NCBI GenBank assembly: GCA_964017125.1
Contig: OZ024914.1
Span: forward strand, 20,847,581-20,911,580
Direction: 5' to 3'
Length of the DNA stretch: 64,000 nucleotides
Source: Flabesymbios commensalis
Taxonomy: Eukaryota; Annelida; Polychaeta; Terebellida; Flabelligeridae
Shown here: one piece after another, positions 54,753 through 64,000 of the stretch
Position numbering within the stretch: position 1 is the stretch's first letter
Layout: each line of letters begins with the position of its first letter
Made by a program: the position numbers and the translations under genes
The notes under the pieces: generated by a model
The model's database searches: none
What the model was told of the DNA's origin: nothing
The model's input: only the letters and a program-made list of their open reading frames with translations

Positions 54753-55984
54753 GACCAGGTGACACCAGAGGCTGATTCACATGGCCGGCAGTCTGTGGTA
54801 AAGGTGTAGCCCCCAACCACCCTCTCTCCCACAACTGACATCTATTGTTACGCAATATAGAAGTTAGGTTTTGGCTAAGATATATATCTTCAATAATATC
54901 ACATTTTGTATTATTAAAAGTAGATTTTTGGCCTTGGCAGTTAAAGGCATTGTAAATTCATATAATTTATACATTTCTAGTGTGTAATACGACTTAATAA
55001 CGTCTTTTTTGCACTAGTGTGTAATACGACTGAATAACGTCTTTTTTGCAATACCCGTTCATACATCATTTAGTTATCAGCGCCAATACGCTGTCGTGCA
55101 AAAGCAAACGGCAGTAACTGCGTACTACGAAAGTTTACTATTACTGCTGTTTGCCGAATTGTAATTGCAGTTTGTGCACTGATCAAGACCATGATCTGCT
55201 TCTCCAGCGAGAGAAGTCGTTCACCCAATGTTGGTTTAACGTCAGGACAATATTAAATATACATTGTGGAGTGCCTGGCGTTTTTTGCGAGTGGTGACGA
55301 CGCACTCAGTCCTGTTGATGTCGATCACAGGATGTGATGATGTTCTCGTGGCTCTACCGTATATTGCCGGTTAACTAACCTCGGCTTATCACTGGAAATA
55401 TGGTTGGTAAAATAGCTAAAAAATCGACAGGTGCGGTTTATAACCAGACATTCTGTGTGAGCCATGCCGATTTCCGGTGAAAATAAGAGTGTTTGCCGGT
55501 TCTGGTAACCAATTGACAGACAGGGTAGGCCTATCGTCACCTGCGTTGGTGTGAGCTTTGACGTTTGACTATGAAGTCAATTAACCATCTGCGTCCCAAT
55601 GTGAATAATAATAATATGGACTATATGCAAGCAAATTTAACTAATGTAAATCATGTAAATTGAAACAGACTTGTCGGCTGAAAGCAGAAATAATTAGTTC
55701 TAAATGTTGATGAAATTTCACGATGGTAGATGATTTTAAACGTCACATATAATAGAAATATCACGGTATTGTTATTGTCCATAGGGCTGAGATCGTCGTC
55801 ATAACAGCCTAATTGGAGCTGTAGAAGTACAAAGCGAAGCGCGTCGATGATGCCGGGGAAAAATAATAGGCATTAACTGTTCATGACGTTGTTTAAGTAT
55901 TATACAAATGTTTTGTGTTTACTGGGACAGTTGTCCACCAGGTGCTGTTCTCTTGGTAGACACAGCCGGCCGATATTGGGTTTC
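54753..55984. other. No gene; small direct repeat
   Basis: TAGTGTGTAATACGACT(T/G)AATAACGTCTTTTT occurs twice at 54978-55050, and a half palindromic MITE lies at 55205-55275. Nothing coding recognised. Confidence 0.5.
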
Positions 55985-55995
55985 ACCTTTATAAC

Positions 55996-56310
55996 AAAAA
56001 TGAAATGAATCGGGCTTTAGGCCACCTTTGTGCACATATAGGCTAAACTGGGCCAGGAGAACCTCCTGAGGATGGTGAGATGATTGAGATGACACTGTCC
56101 TCCAGACACAGGATTCGAAATTCGAGCCCTGGCGGTCTGAGGCCGAGCACGCTACCTCTCGGTCACGGAGGCTCCCCACAATACTAACTTTCACACGTGG
56201 ATGGGGAAGAAACAATTTTGTTTCTTTCAAACCGCCGAGACCGGGAACCGAACCCCGGACTCTGGCGTGAAAGGCAGCGGTGCTAACCACTACCCTAGGG
56301 TCCCCGCCCT
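55996..56310 (-). mobile_element. Dimeric tRNA-derived SINE with 11-bp target duplication
   Basis: Reverse-strand copy flanked by ACCTTTATAAC (55985-55995 and 56311-56321). It inserted in the terminal bases of the foldback element that follows. Confidence 0.88.
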
Positions 56311-56645
56311 ACCTTTATAACCCCCTCGATCCCCTCGAACCATCACCCACAACCCTCGACTAACAAGTCCCTCGACCCACAACCCCCTCCACCCACAACA
56401 ACATATTTTTTATCCCATTAGATGGTAACCAAATAGGTGGCAAGGTCGCCAGTCACAGCCCGAAAATGGAAACGAAGTGTCTGACAGGCTAGTAACCAAA
56501 TATTTATACTTCAAGTAGGCCTAATAGGCCCTACAGGGCCTATATCGAGAAGTTCCCACGTTCCGAGAACTTCAAGTCACCATGCATATGAGACCCACTG
56601 CAGGCAGTTAAATCAATTATATAATTGTTGTCAACAAAACTGTTA

Positions 56646-56874
56646 GGGGGGCACTATTCAATCACCGGGGGGGGGGGGGGAGAGAGGGGGGGGGGCGGAT
56701 TATTTATCCACGCATAATTTCAACACGTGAGGCTCGATGACGCGTGGAGAAAAATGATTAAGCCAGCTAGTCCAGGTCTTGAAATATATTATTTATTTCA
56801 TAAAGAGCCTGTCCGGGGTTTGATTTTAAAATACTCCCCCGCCGATTGAATCGTGCATGACCCTCTAGAAATGT
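56646..56874. mobile_element. Diverged G-rich foldback MITE
   Basis: Starts after TTA with GGGGGGCACTATTCAATCAC and a long G run; the far end has CCGATTGAATCGTGCATGAC. Interior ATTATTTAT...ATTATTTATTTCAT resembles 2262-2497. Confidence 0.55.
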
Positions 56875-57069
56875 AGGTCTACCTTTAGGCCTATTCTGTG
56901 AAACACAGTGACGTCACCGGAATTCCTTTTAAATGGCTACTCGGTGAAAAAAATGCTACACAAGACCCCCTCCCCCATACTTTATTGTATCAGCTACATG
57001 TAGCTCCGTGAGTGTGTGCTTTATAGGTTATGACCCCAGTGTCGGGAACATGGGGCTGTAGCTGGCATC

Positions 57070-57166
57070 AAAGCCAACACACGCGCTGACACGGGAAATT
57101 CACCCAGTGTTGTCTAAATACTGGGCCAGCATCTCCACACCTGGCACAACATTGTCTGCACAGGGA
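57070..57166. mobile_element. Short palindromic MITE (diverged)
   Basis: Has ATTCACCCAGTGTTGTCTAA and GGCACAACATTGTCTGCACA around CCAGCATCTCC; same family, older. Confidence 0.45.
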
Positions 57167-57889
57167 CAATTTGACTTGTAAACGCGGCACGCATATATGA
57201 ATAGGATATAGGTCTACCGACAGATAATTTATTATGCCCTATTCATTAATATAGTGCCTAATATTAAAAACACAAATTAGGCCTATGTTATAAATAAAAA
57301 GGGTCCACCAATAGGCCTTACACGATTATAAACTAAACCTAAATCACCCATATTTAGCTTTGGGTCGAGGGGGTAATTCGGAATGGCTGTGGGTCGAGGG
57401 AGTTGTGGGTCGAGGGGTTGTGGGTTGAGGGTCGAGGGTTGTGGGTCGAGGGGGTTATAAAGGTAACAACCCCTAAATTGACTTGTTGTTAGATTAATAC
57501 AGTTGGGCTATCGTCGTTAAGCGCATCTAACATTTATGCAATGACGTTGAGCCGAACTTGTATGAAATTATACAAATTATGTTTTGTGTTTGCTGGGAAA
57601 CTGATTTTTCGGCTATATAGACAATCAACAAAAGAATTAAGATATATGAAAGCGAAAATTAAATATAATAACAATACATTTGTGACCCGCCACGCGAGAA
57701 GGTACCTCCCCGCGGCTTTATTTAAATTATTTATGACGTCATTTAAAATTTAATTTTAATTATTACATAACTAAATTTAAAATATTAAAAATCAAATGAA
57801 ACAAAAACTAATAAAGATTTTTCAAAAATTCTTCCAATATTGAGACAGGAACCATACGGCTATCAAATCAATTGAAAAAAATCAATTTT

Positions 57890-58035
57890 GACAAAATTGA
57901 GCTTATGGCCCTTTTCGCATGGCGGGCCTTCTGACAATCGGGCCTTCTGACTAATCATCCTTACTTTTTTTCTGACTAACGGGCCTTCTGACTAATGGGC
58001 CTTGTGACTAACGGGCCTTCTGACTAAAATGCGGA
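57890..58035. repeat. Short tandem repeat GGGCCTTCTGACTAAC
   Basis: About six 15-18 bp units. The surrounding 57467-58253 is otherwise AT-rich without recognised genes. Confidence 0.75.
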
Positions 58036-58266
58036 CACCGGGTGGACGGATGGAAGGGTGAAAGGGTGAAACTATTTCCACTATCTCGATATGTGCCATA
58101 TAGGCCTAGTGGAAATACAACACATTGAAAACAATGTATTATATATATATGTGAAACATTTAGTCAGAAATAAACACATAGCCTATCATTAGGTTTTATC
58201 TCATTCCGAAACATAACATGGGTATAAGCTTAAATTAAAGTTCTTTGGACGTTATCTTGTGCCAAA

Positions 58267-58860
58267 TACGGCATTGTACGGAAGCACTAGTCTACAGCAA
58301 TCATCCAAGGGCAGCTGCAGCCTCCTCGTATCTGGCTATAATCTTCGGGCGGATTGCCAGTGGCGTACCCTGGTTCCTCCGCTCAACAGCGGAGCCAATG
58401 CAGCACCCGCATCAGTGCTGGGGCTGATGTAGGCTGTGGTAGCCTCAAATAACCGGCAATAGCGTGTTTGACATTAGGTCTCTCACGTGGGATGAATGGA
58501 GTTACCCAGAGGGAGTGATCCTTCTTATTGTTACTCTGGGGACTATCCGACCCGAGGATAGCGGAGCTGCACAAAATGCCACAGAGTTTCATCATTAAAT
58601 TGTACAGCGAAACTCAAGTCTCCGGCCGTCTGGGCATGTCTGGGGGTTTATCCCCTAGACATGCCCAGAACCCCTTATCGGGCGAGCGAAGGAAAACGCT
58701 CTCAATAACCCACCATGACCTATCACCCCCAACCTCACATTTTCATCTGTACATCATTCATCTCATCAATTGACTACAACGTTTTTATCGTATTACAATG
58801 TCACTTAAAAGACCTTTTGTGCCGAAAAGTGACGTAAAGCAAAGATTTACTACTACTACT
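58267..58860 (+). mobile_element. 594-bp retroposon (SINE or truncated LINE) with 13-bp target duplication
   Basis: Flanked by ATCTTGTGCCAAA (58254-58266 and 58861-58873); the 3' end has an (ACT)n tail after AAAGATTT. No reverse transcriptase motifs and no clear tRNA boxes. Confidence 0.82.
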
Positions 58861-59299
58861 ATCTTGTGCCAAAGCATAAAATATCCAATATGTCAGCTAT
58901 AAATAATATTGAGTTTAAGACAACCATTAAAGTTAAATAATATTTTGATGTTTGAAATTAGTCAAATAATAAATTATCGTCACTTGAACTGTCTGTCTCG
59001 TCACTTGATGATATAATATTGTCATCCCCTAATAACTAAAACATCTGTATTATATGCACGAATGACCACATCATATATAGTCCTACATTGTCCATTGCTT
59101 CTGTGCTAGATAAGTGAGTTTTAACGACACATATGAAAAAAATATATATATATATTTAAACCAATATAGTACATCAATGTCATAAAAATCAATAATTGGA
59201 ACCGTTTTGCTAATCAGCCTATAGATACCAGCAAGAATACATAGCACATCATCTTGATATCAGTAATCAGGTAATGTGTTTGTATATATGATAATGTAG

Positions 59300-59492
59300 C
59301 AACAATGCCAAAGGGCGGGTGCCTGGTGCCTGCTTGGAAAGTCAAGAGATTGCAGATTCGTCTCCTGCTTTGGCATTCCAAGTTTCAAAGAACAAAATGT
59401 TTCCTCCCTGCTCAATCGTAAAGATTGAATATTGTGGAAAGCCTACATGACCGAGAGATAACGTGCTTGGCCGCAGACCATTAATGGCTCCA
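59300..59492 (+). mobile_element. Degenerate dimeric tRNA SINE
   Basis: Second half reads GCCTACATGACCGAGAGATAACGTG, matching GCCTCCGTGACCGAGAGGTAGC of the intact copies; the first half is heavily changed. Confidence 0.55.
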
Positions 59493-59757
59493 GACAGCGC
59501 TGGTCCCTTTACTCGATCCAGCCAGCGTTGGTTCCTTATTGGATTTAGCTAGTGCTGGTCCTCTTAGTGGACCAACCAACGCTGGTCCTCTTAGTGGATC
59601 CAGATAGCGCTAGTCACCTTAGTGGATCCAGCTAGCGCTGATCCGCTTCGTGGATCCAGCTATAGTGTTGGTCCACTTAGTAGATCCAGCCAGCGCTGGC
59701 CCTCTTAGAACAACTGGTTCCATTAGTGAATACCGCTAGTGGATACAGCAGTCTCTT
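59493..59757. repeat. Tandem repeat, ~32-bp unit
   Basis: About eight units of GCTGGTCCTCTTAGTGGATC followed by CAGCTAGC, ending near 59757. Confidence 0.85.
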
Positions 59758-59794
59758 TTATTAGACTGTAGATGATGGTTATTTTTCCTATTTT

Positions 59795-59985
59795 TAGGCG
59801 AGTCCTTTTGGCGAGTCCTGTCACAAATTGGGACTGAAAAGGGTGGTCCGTGTTCCGAATCGAGGGTCCGTCCGACAAATGAATCCGATAGTGCATTATG
59901 TGAATGGGAGACAAAAGTGGTCTATATTGAAGGATGGTCCATCTGTGAGGCGGTCCGATACAGGGTTTCCACTGTGCATACACTA
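59795..59985. mobile_element. Diverged end of a pogo-like element
   Basis: TGGGACTGAAAAGGGTGGTC and GTGAATGGGAGACAAAAGTG resemble the right subterminal part of the 61442-63291 element; ends near CGATACAGGGTTTCCACTG. Confidence 0.5.
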
Positions 59986-60566
59986 GGCCTATATGCTTTA
60001 TAGTCACATATCCAGACAATTATACAAATAAAACATCATCACAATCTCCTATATTGCAGATGTGATACGCAGGCTATCATGAATTACTCTGGCGCTTGTT
60101 TTAAAATCCCCTTTTTTAGCGCAATCCTGCATGTAAGAAATGCTCCCAACAGAAAAATATTTGAAGCAAAATCAAGATTTTCAAAGTTATAAAGGTTATT
60201 TTAAGAAAAATATATATGTTGCATTTTCAAATATAATCTTCTATGTGTTGTTTGGTTTATATTTATAAGCTTTAAAACCTGCTCTTCTCGGCAAGAACAC
60301 ATTGAAAGCGTCCCGGAATCTGTTTTTCAGGCACCATATTTGCATCCTGATTTTTTGCTACTAGTTATAATGGTAATAGTAAGTTTTGTGTTGTACCAAG
60401 GTACCTAAAAATTCATGGTTCAACAATTTGGAATGGAACAATTGAATACACCCTAACTGTTACACTTATTGAACAAGATACAAATAACTTATGTGACAGC
60501 AATACTAATATTTCTCATAGCATACACATTTTAAAAAATATGTAAATACCGTATTTTTGTGCTGTT
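59986..60566. other. No gene seen
   Basis: AT-rich sequence without recognised structure. Confidence 0.45.
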
Positions 60567-60577
60567 GTTCATATTTA

Positions 60578-60889
60578 AAAAATGAATCGGGCTTTAGGCC
60601 ACCTTTGTGCACATATAGGCTAAACTGGGCCAGGAGAACCTCCTGAGGATGGTGAAATGATTGAGATGACACTGTCCTCCAGTCACAGGATTCGAAATTC
60701 GAGCCCTGGTGGTCTGAGGCCGAGCACGCTACCTCTCGGTCACGGAGGCTCCCCACAATACTGACTTTCACACGTGGATGGGGGAAGAAACATTTTTTAT
60801 TTCTTTCAAACCGCCGAGACCGGGAATCGAACCCCGAACTTTGGCGTGAAAGGCAGCGGTGCTAACCACTACCCTAGGGTCCCCGCCCT
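60578..60889 (-). mobile_element. Dimeric tRNA-derived SINE with 11-bp target duplication
   Basis: Reverse-strand copy flanked by GTTCATATTTA (60567-60577 and 60890-60900). Very similar to 55996-56310, hence young. Confidence 0.9.
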
Positions 60890-60958
60890 GTTCATATTTA
60901 ACGGCTATACATTTATCAACAGTTATCAGTTACGCCATTATGCCTGATTTAATATTAA

Positions 60959-61330
60959 AGCAACCCCTTGGGATGACATCAATTTTCGTTTTTAGTTTTG
61001 TAATGAAGTAGTGTATCCCCCAGATCATGATTTTATTTTTTTCAGAGTTTTTAGATTTTTATAAATATTTCTTATTAATATTTCCATGAAACCGCTTAAA
61101 ACCCAAACAAACTTTTTGTAGACCTAAACACATGCTGAAGGACGATTGAATGTTCCTACAGCACTGGGCCACATGTTAGATCTTCTACTAATATCCAACC
61201 GGAGGCAAACCGGCGAACTCCGGTGTAACAGACACATAGCCTATTTAACAACTACATCAATTCCCTCCTGTCGATCTCTAAGATGGATAATAAATTATGC
61301 AAATATTAAAGTAGAGCTGAAAAAAAAAAC
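60959..61330. mobile_element. Partial element related to 50113-50652
   Basis: After TTAA, begins AGCAACCCCTTGGGATGACA and follows the reverse of the 50113-50652 element through GTGTATCCC and CAATCGTCC-type blocks. Right end is not clear. Confidence 0.6.
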
Positions 61331-61441
61331 TAAATGACTTCACAAAGGCCTTTAGTTTATCTACATAGGACGTCAGATTCAGCAGACACTTACAGTAGCC
61401 CTACACGTGAGGGCAGATATCACTGACTTACATATATATTA

Positions 61442-63291
61442 CAGTAGAACCTCGCTAAACGGACCACCCAAGGGACTTAGAAAAAGTGGTCCCATTAGCG
61501 AGGTGGTCCCCCACGTAAAACTGTATACATTATACCTTATAATATATGAAAATTCCCATGCTCTAAGTACAGTATGTGTACTACTATTATCTACGTGTAT
61601 AAGAGATAATACAAACACAAAACAAACACATACAATAATAAATATCATTATTCAATTAGCACTAAAATAATTAATGAGATACAAATATTTATTTTACATT
61701 TATTGAAGTTTGCCGCAGTTTGTATGTTGCCTCTTACAGCAGCAACACACAAACTATCTTGAGCAGTCATCAACTTTTTATCGGTATTATCTTATTTCAC
61801 AACAGAACTCTGGAATATAATCTATCCATTTTGGAGCATCTAAACATGTTTCAGGAGTAGAAGACAGATCTCGTTGGTCATCATATTCTTCATCTAATCT
61901 GCTAACTGTCGCTGACTGTGAGTGCGACTTGCATCTATGAGATTTTTTTTTTGAGCGTGAGTTTATCACGTCTAGCTTTTGCCATATTGATGCACAACGT
62001 TGAATGACTTATAAATTCATATCCCCTTTTTATATCTTGGTAACCTGTTGTTCTGTTTATTCTGTTAACCATCGAACAGAAATTGAGCATTAAAATACAA
62101 TACCAGAGGCGATAATCAAAAGGCCGACAGTTCTGCTGGTAAAAAAGTTGTGTTTAACGGTGATACTTTACGCTTCTGTGATGTCGCTAAACAAGCTAAA
62201 TGTGACTGGGAGCAGTTCAACACTACTATGACGTGTGATATTGACCCAATGTTGGTTTAATGTTGGCCAACCGTCTGATATTCCGGCCTAACATTAATCC
62301 AACACTGGTTCAATGTCTCGTATTTGCTGGGTTATCCCTTTAATTGATCAGAGCAGACCCTGCGAATGCTATGGCCTTGTTAATTTGGCGTATAACATGA
62401 TAAATCACACGCATAATTCCGTCTCTAAGTTACGAATACGAATCACTTTATTTGTTATGTCATGTAAAGATCAGTAATACAATTAATATAAAGTGATCAT
62501 TGCAACCAAGACTTAATAACTAGTACAGATACAGAATTATAATTACATGTGGGTCTACCGAGTGCACACACATTATATAACGTTGATATGTTGAGCTCTG
62601 AGGATCAAATTCCCGGCGGAAGAGACAATAGTGTTGCCACTGTCGATTAATCACGATAATCATATTCTAATTTTATTTAGTAGCTAATTGTGATTCGATT
62701 TTCTAAAATAGTTACAGGAAGAACGGTATACAATACATTATCTTGCAAAGATACTGAATACAAAGATTGTCGATATCAGCCTTATACTTTATAAAAAGTT
62801 ACCAATAGATTAAAATTAACATGAAATAAGATTCATTCTGAGCAATCAGACGGTTGTGGTTTGTTTTAAAGCAAGCGTGAACACTGGTGAAGGCGCGACG
62901 TCCACCATATAGGACCCGTGGCAATTTTAATGCCTCATCAAGACTGCCAGATAAATATCAGGGGGGTGCTGGTCCAGATACATGTAATCATTGTTTGTCG
63001 TTTGTGGGCATCCACGCGTGGAGGCGCGACTTTCACCGTAGGTGTGAATGCTCCGTCAGTGATCCAAGAGGCTCGAAAAATTGTCCCTTGATGTCCCAGG
63101 TGGTCCGCTTAGCGTGGTTCGAGACTGGTTTTGTGCAAAAAAAGTGGTCCGAGTCCCGAATAGCGGGGGTGGTCCGCTAAAGGTTAATCCTTAAGCATTA
63201 CGTCAATGGGAAAAACTTGGGACTGAACAAAAGTGGTCCGAGACGCGGGGTGGTCCGCTTATTGAGGTGGTCCGGAAACGAGGTTATACTG
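61442..63291. mobile_element. 1.85-kb pogo/Tigger-like DNA element, TA-flanked
   Basis: Left end CAGTAGAACCTCGCTAAACG, right end CGAGGTTATACTG, each beside TA. GGTGGTCC motifs recur in both subterminal regions. No transposase frame recognised, so non-autonomous. It carries a nested palindromic MITE at 62232-62336. Confidence 0.8.
62232..62336. mobile_element. Short palindromic MITE nested in the pogo-like element at 61442
   Basis: ATTGACCCAATGTTGG and the inverted CCAACACTGGTTCAATG, ending CTCGTATTTGCTGGG. Confidence 0.68.
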
Positions 63292-63293
63292 TA

Positions 63294-64000
63294 CTTAATT
63301 TATGCATACATGTAATAAATATACATCAACAGATATGCGATATGAACACTTAATAAACTTGGCCTGGAGTTCTGAAGTTTTTAGACATAGTAGGCCTACC
63401 ACAAATAACTATTTTTTTATTTTATTTTTGTAGCCAGACATACATATGGTACAGCGATGAAAGTGTCGATTGTAATTTGACAGCAATATAACTAGTTATA
63501 TTTAATCTAAATTTTATAGAGCCATCACACAAAATCCAAATTTTAAAAGTAGCAGATAGGCCTATTGAGACTTTTGCCATAATCACAATGCTTAACAAAG
63601 TAGAAATATTTATATTATCACTTTGATTAAATCACACAATCCACTTAAATCATTTAGAGGTGCTTTCAGCATATGCTGGAACCTATTGTTTTAAAAATGG
63701 CAAAAATGAGTCGTTTAACAGAAGTGAAATGGCCGTGACAAGGTTTGGTGGTGGCATTGACTTTTCACACTGAACAGTGAAAATATTACATTATTGATCT
63801 AAACATTTGTAGTGGTATGTCCTACAAATCGGTATGTTCATTGTTTTTACCATTTAACATTTTACTTGATAATACCTTTGTCATAAAATAATTAAAGACG
63901 ACTAATGAGGGTAACAGAATTGACAGTTTTTTGCAACAGAAGGGACTTCTATTATGTATGAAAATGAGGTACCGTTAAAATAAAGGTGTTTTGTTAATCG
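63294..64000. other. No gene seen
   Basis: AT-rich sequence to the window edge; no recognised coding or repeat structure. Confidence 0.45.

Larger units (their letters stand above)
56311..57466. mobile_element. Foldback element with GGGTCGAGGG-type tandem termini
   Basis: Left ACCTTTATAACCCCCTCGA and right TCGAGGGGGTTATAAAGGT are complementary; each runs into tandem CCCACAACCCCCTCGA-like units (56320-56400; 57357-57455). It encloses the G-rich MITE at 56646-56874 and a palindromic MITE. Confidence 0.72.

Noticed and set aside
55919-56290. 123-codon minus-strand frame, with similar frames at 27781-28092 and 60505-60771
   Set aside because: These are translations of the dimeric tRNA SINE; similarity among them reflects the SINE, not a protein family.
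62887-63180. 97-codon frame in the pogo-like element
   Set aside because: Overlaps the GGTGGTCC subterminal repeats; no transposase motif.

Overview
This is a eukaryotic, intron-rich, AT-rich and repeat-dense window from an animal genome. The gene family present, the spliced GT-AG introns, the tRNA-derived SINEs and the many inverted-repeat DNA transposons suggest an invertebrate, perhaps a marine deuterostome. I cannot fix the species from sequence alone.

The only host gene I can support is thymidylate synthase (TYMS), present twice in the same orientation. Copy 1 has eight coding exons from 16793 to 25383. Copy 2 has eight coding exons of identical lengths from 42237 to 51406. Each encodes 318 residues, against 313 in human. 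The two genes lie in a segmental duplication (about 16410-27240 and 35889-54115) whose introns still align. The coding regions differ at 21 of 957 bases by my hand count: 11 amino-acid changes and 10 silent changes. Copy 1 keeps every canonical catalytic residue. Copy 2 keeps the catalytic Cys, the phosphate-binding Arg residues, His and Tyr, but replaces the invariant pyrimidine-discriminating Asn (human N226, here N231) with Asp. In bacterial thymidylate synthase that single change is known to turn the enzyme into a dCMP methylase, and phage dCMP hydroxymethylase has Asp at the same place. Copy 2 is therefore the most interesting object here: a candidate deoxycytidylate-modifying paralogue in an animal. 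It also carries a Phe-to-Ser change at a conserved position and an upstream ATG that overlaps its start out of frame, so a decaying duplicate is the main alternative.

Layout. 1-4800: AT-rich DNA with short tandem repeats, a Harbinger-like MITE, a 9-bp-TSD element and a large inverted repeat. 5082-7727: a 30-37 bp minisatellite. 8800-12515: about 144 bp and 310 bp tandem repeats, then a second minisatellite. 12590-16045: a SINE and a decayed Merlin/ISXO2-type transposase. 16410-27240: TYMS copy 1. 27690-35650: dimeric tRNA SINE, Kolobok-like MITE, foldbacks and a 1.6 kb element with tandem-repeat termini. 35889-54115: TYMS copy 2, with a 5.9 kb TTAA-flanked element in its upstream region. 54450-64000: more MITEs, SINEs, a retroposon with a 13-bp target duplication, a 32-bp tandem repeat and a pogo-like element.

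Because the TYMS region is duplicated, several insertions can be checked against an empty site in the other copy, which gives their exact ends, target duplications and order relative to the duplication. I recognised no retrovirus-like, LTR or Polinton sequence and no CRISPR, rRNA or stand-alone tRNA gene.
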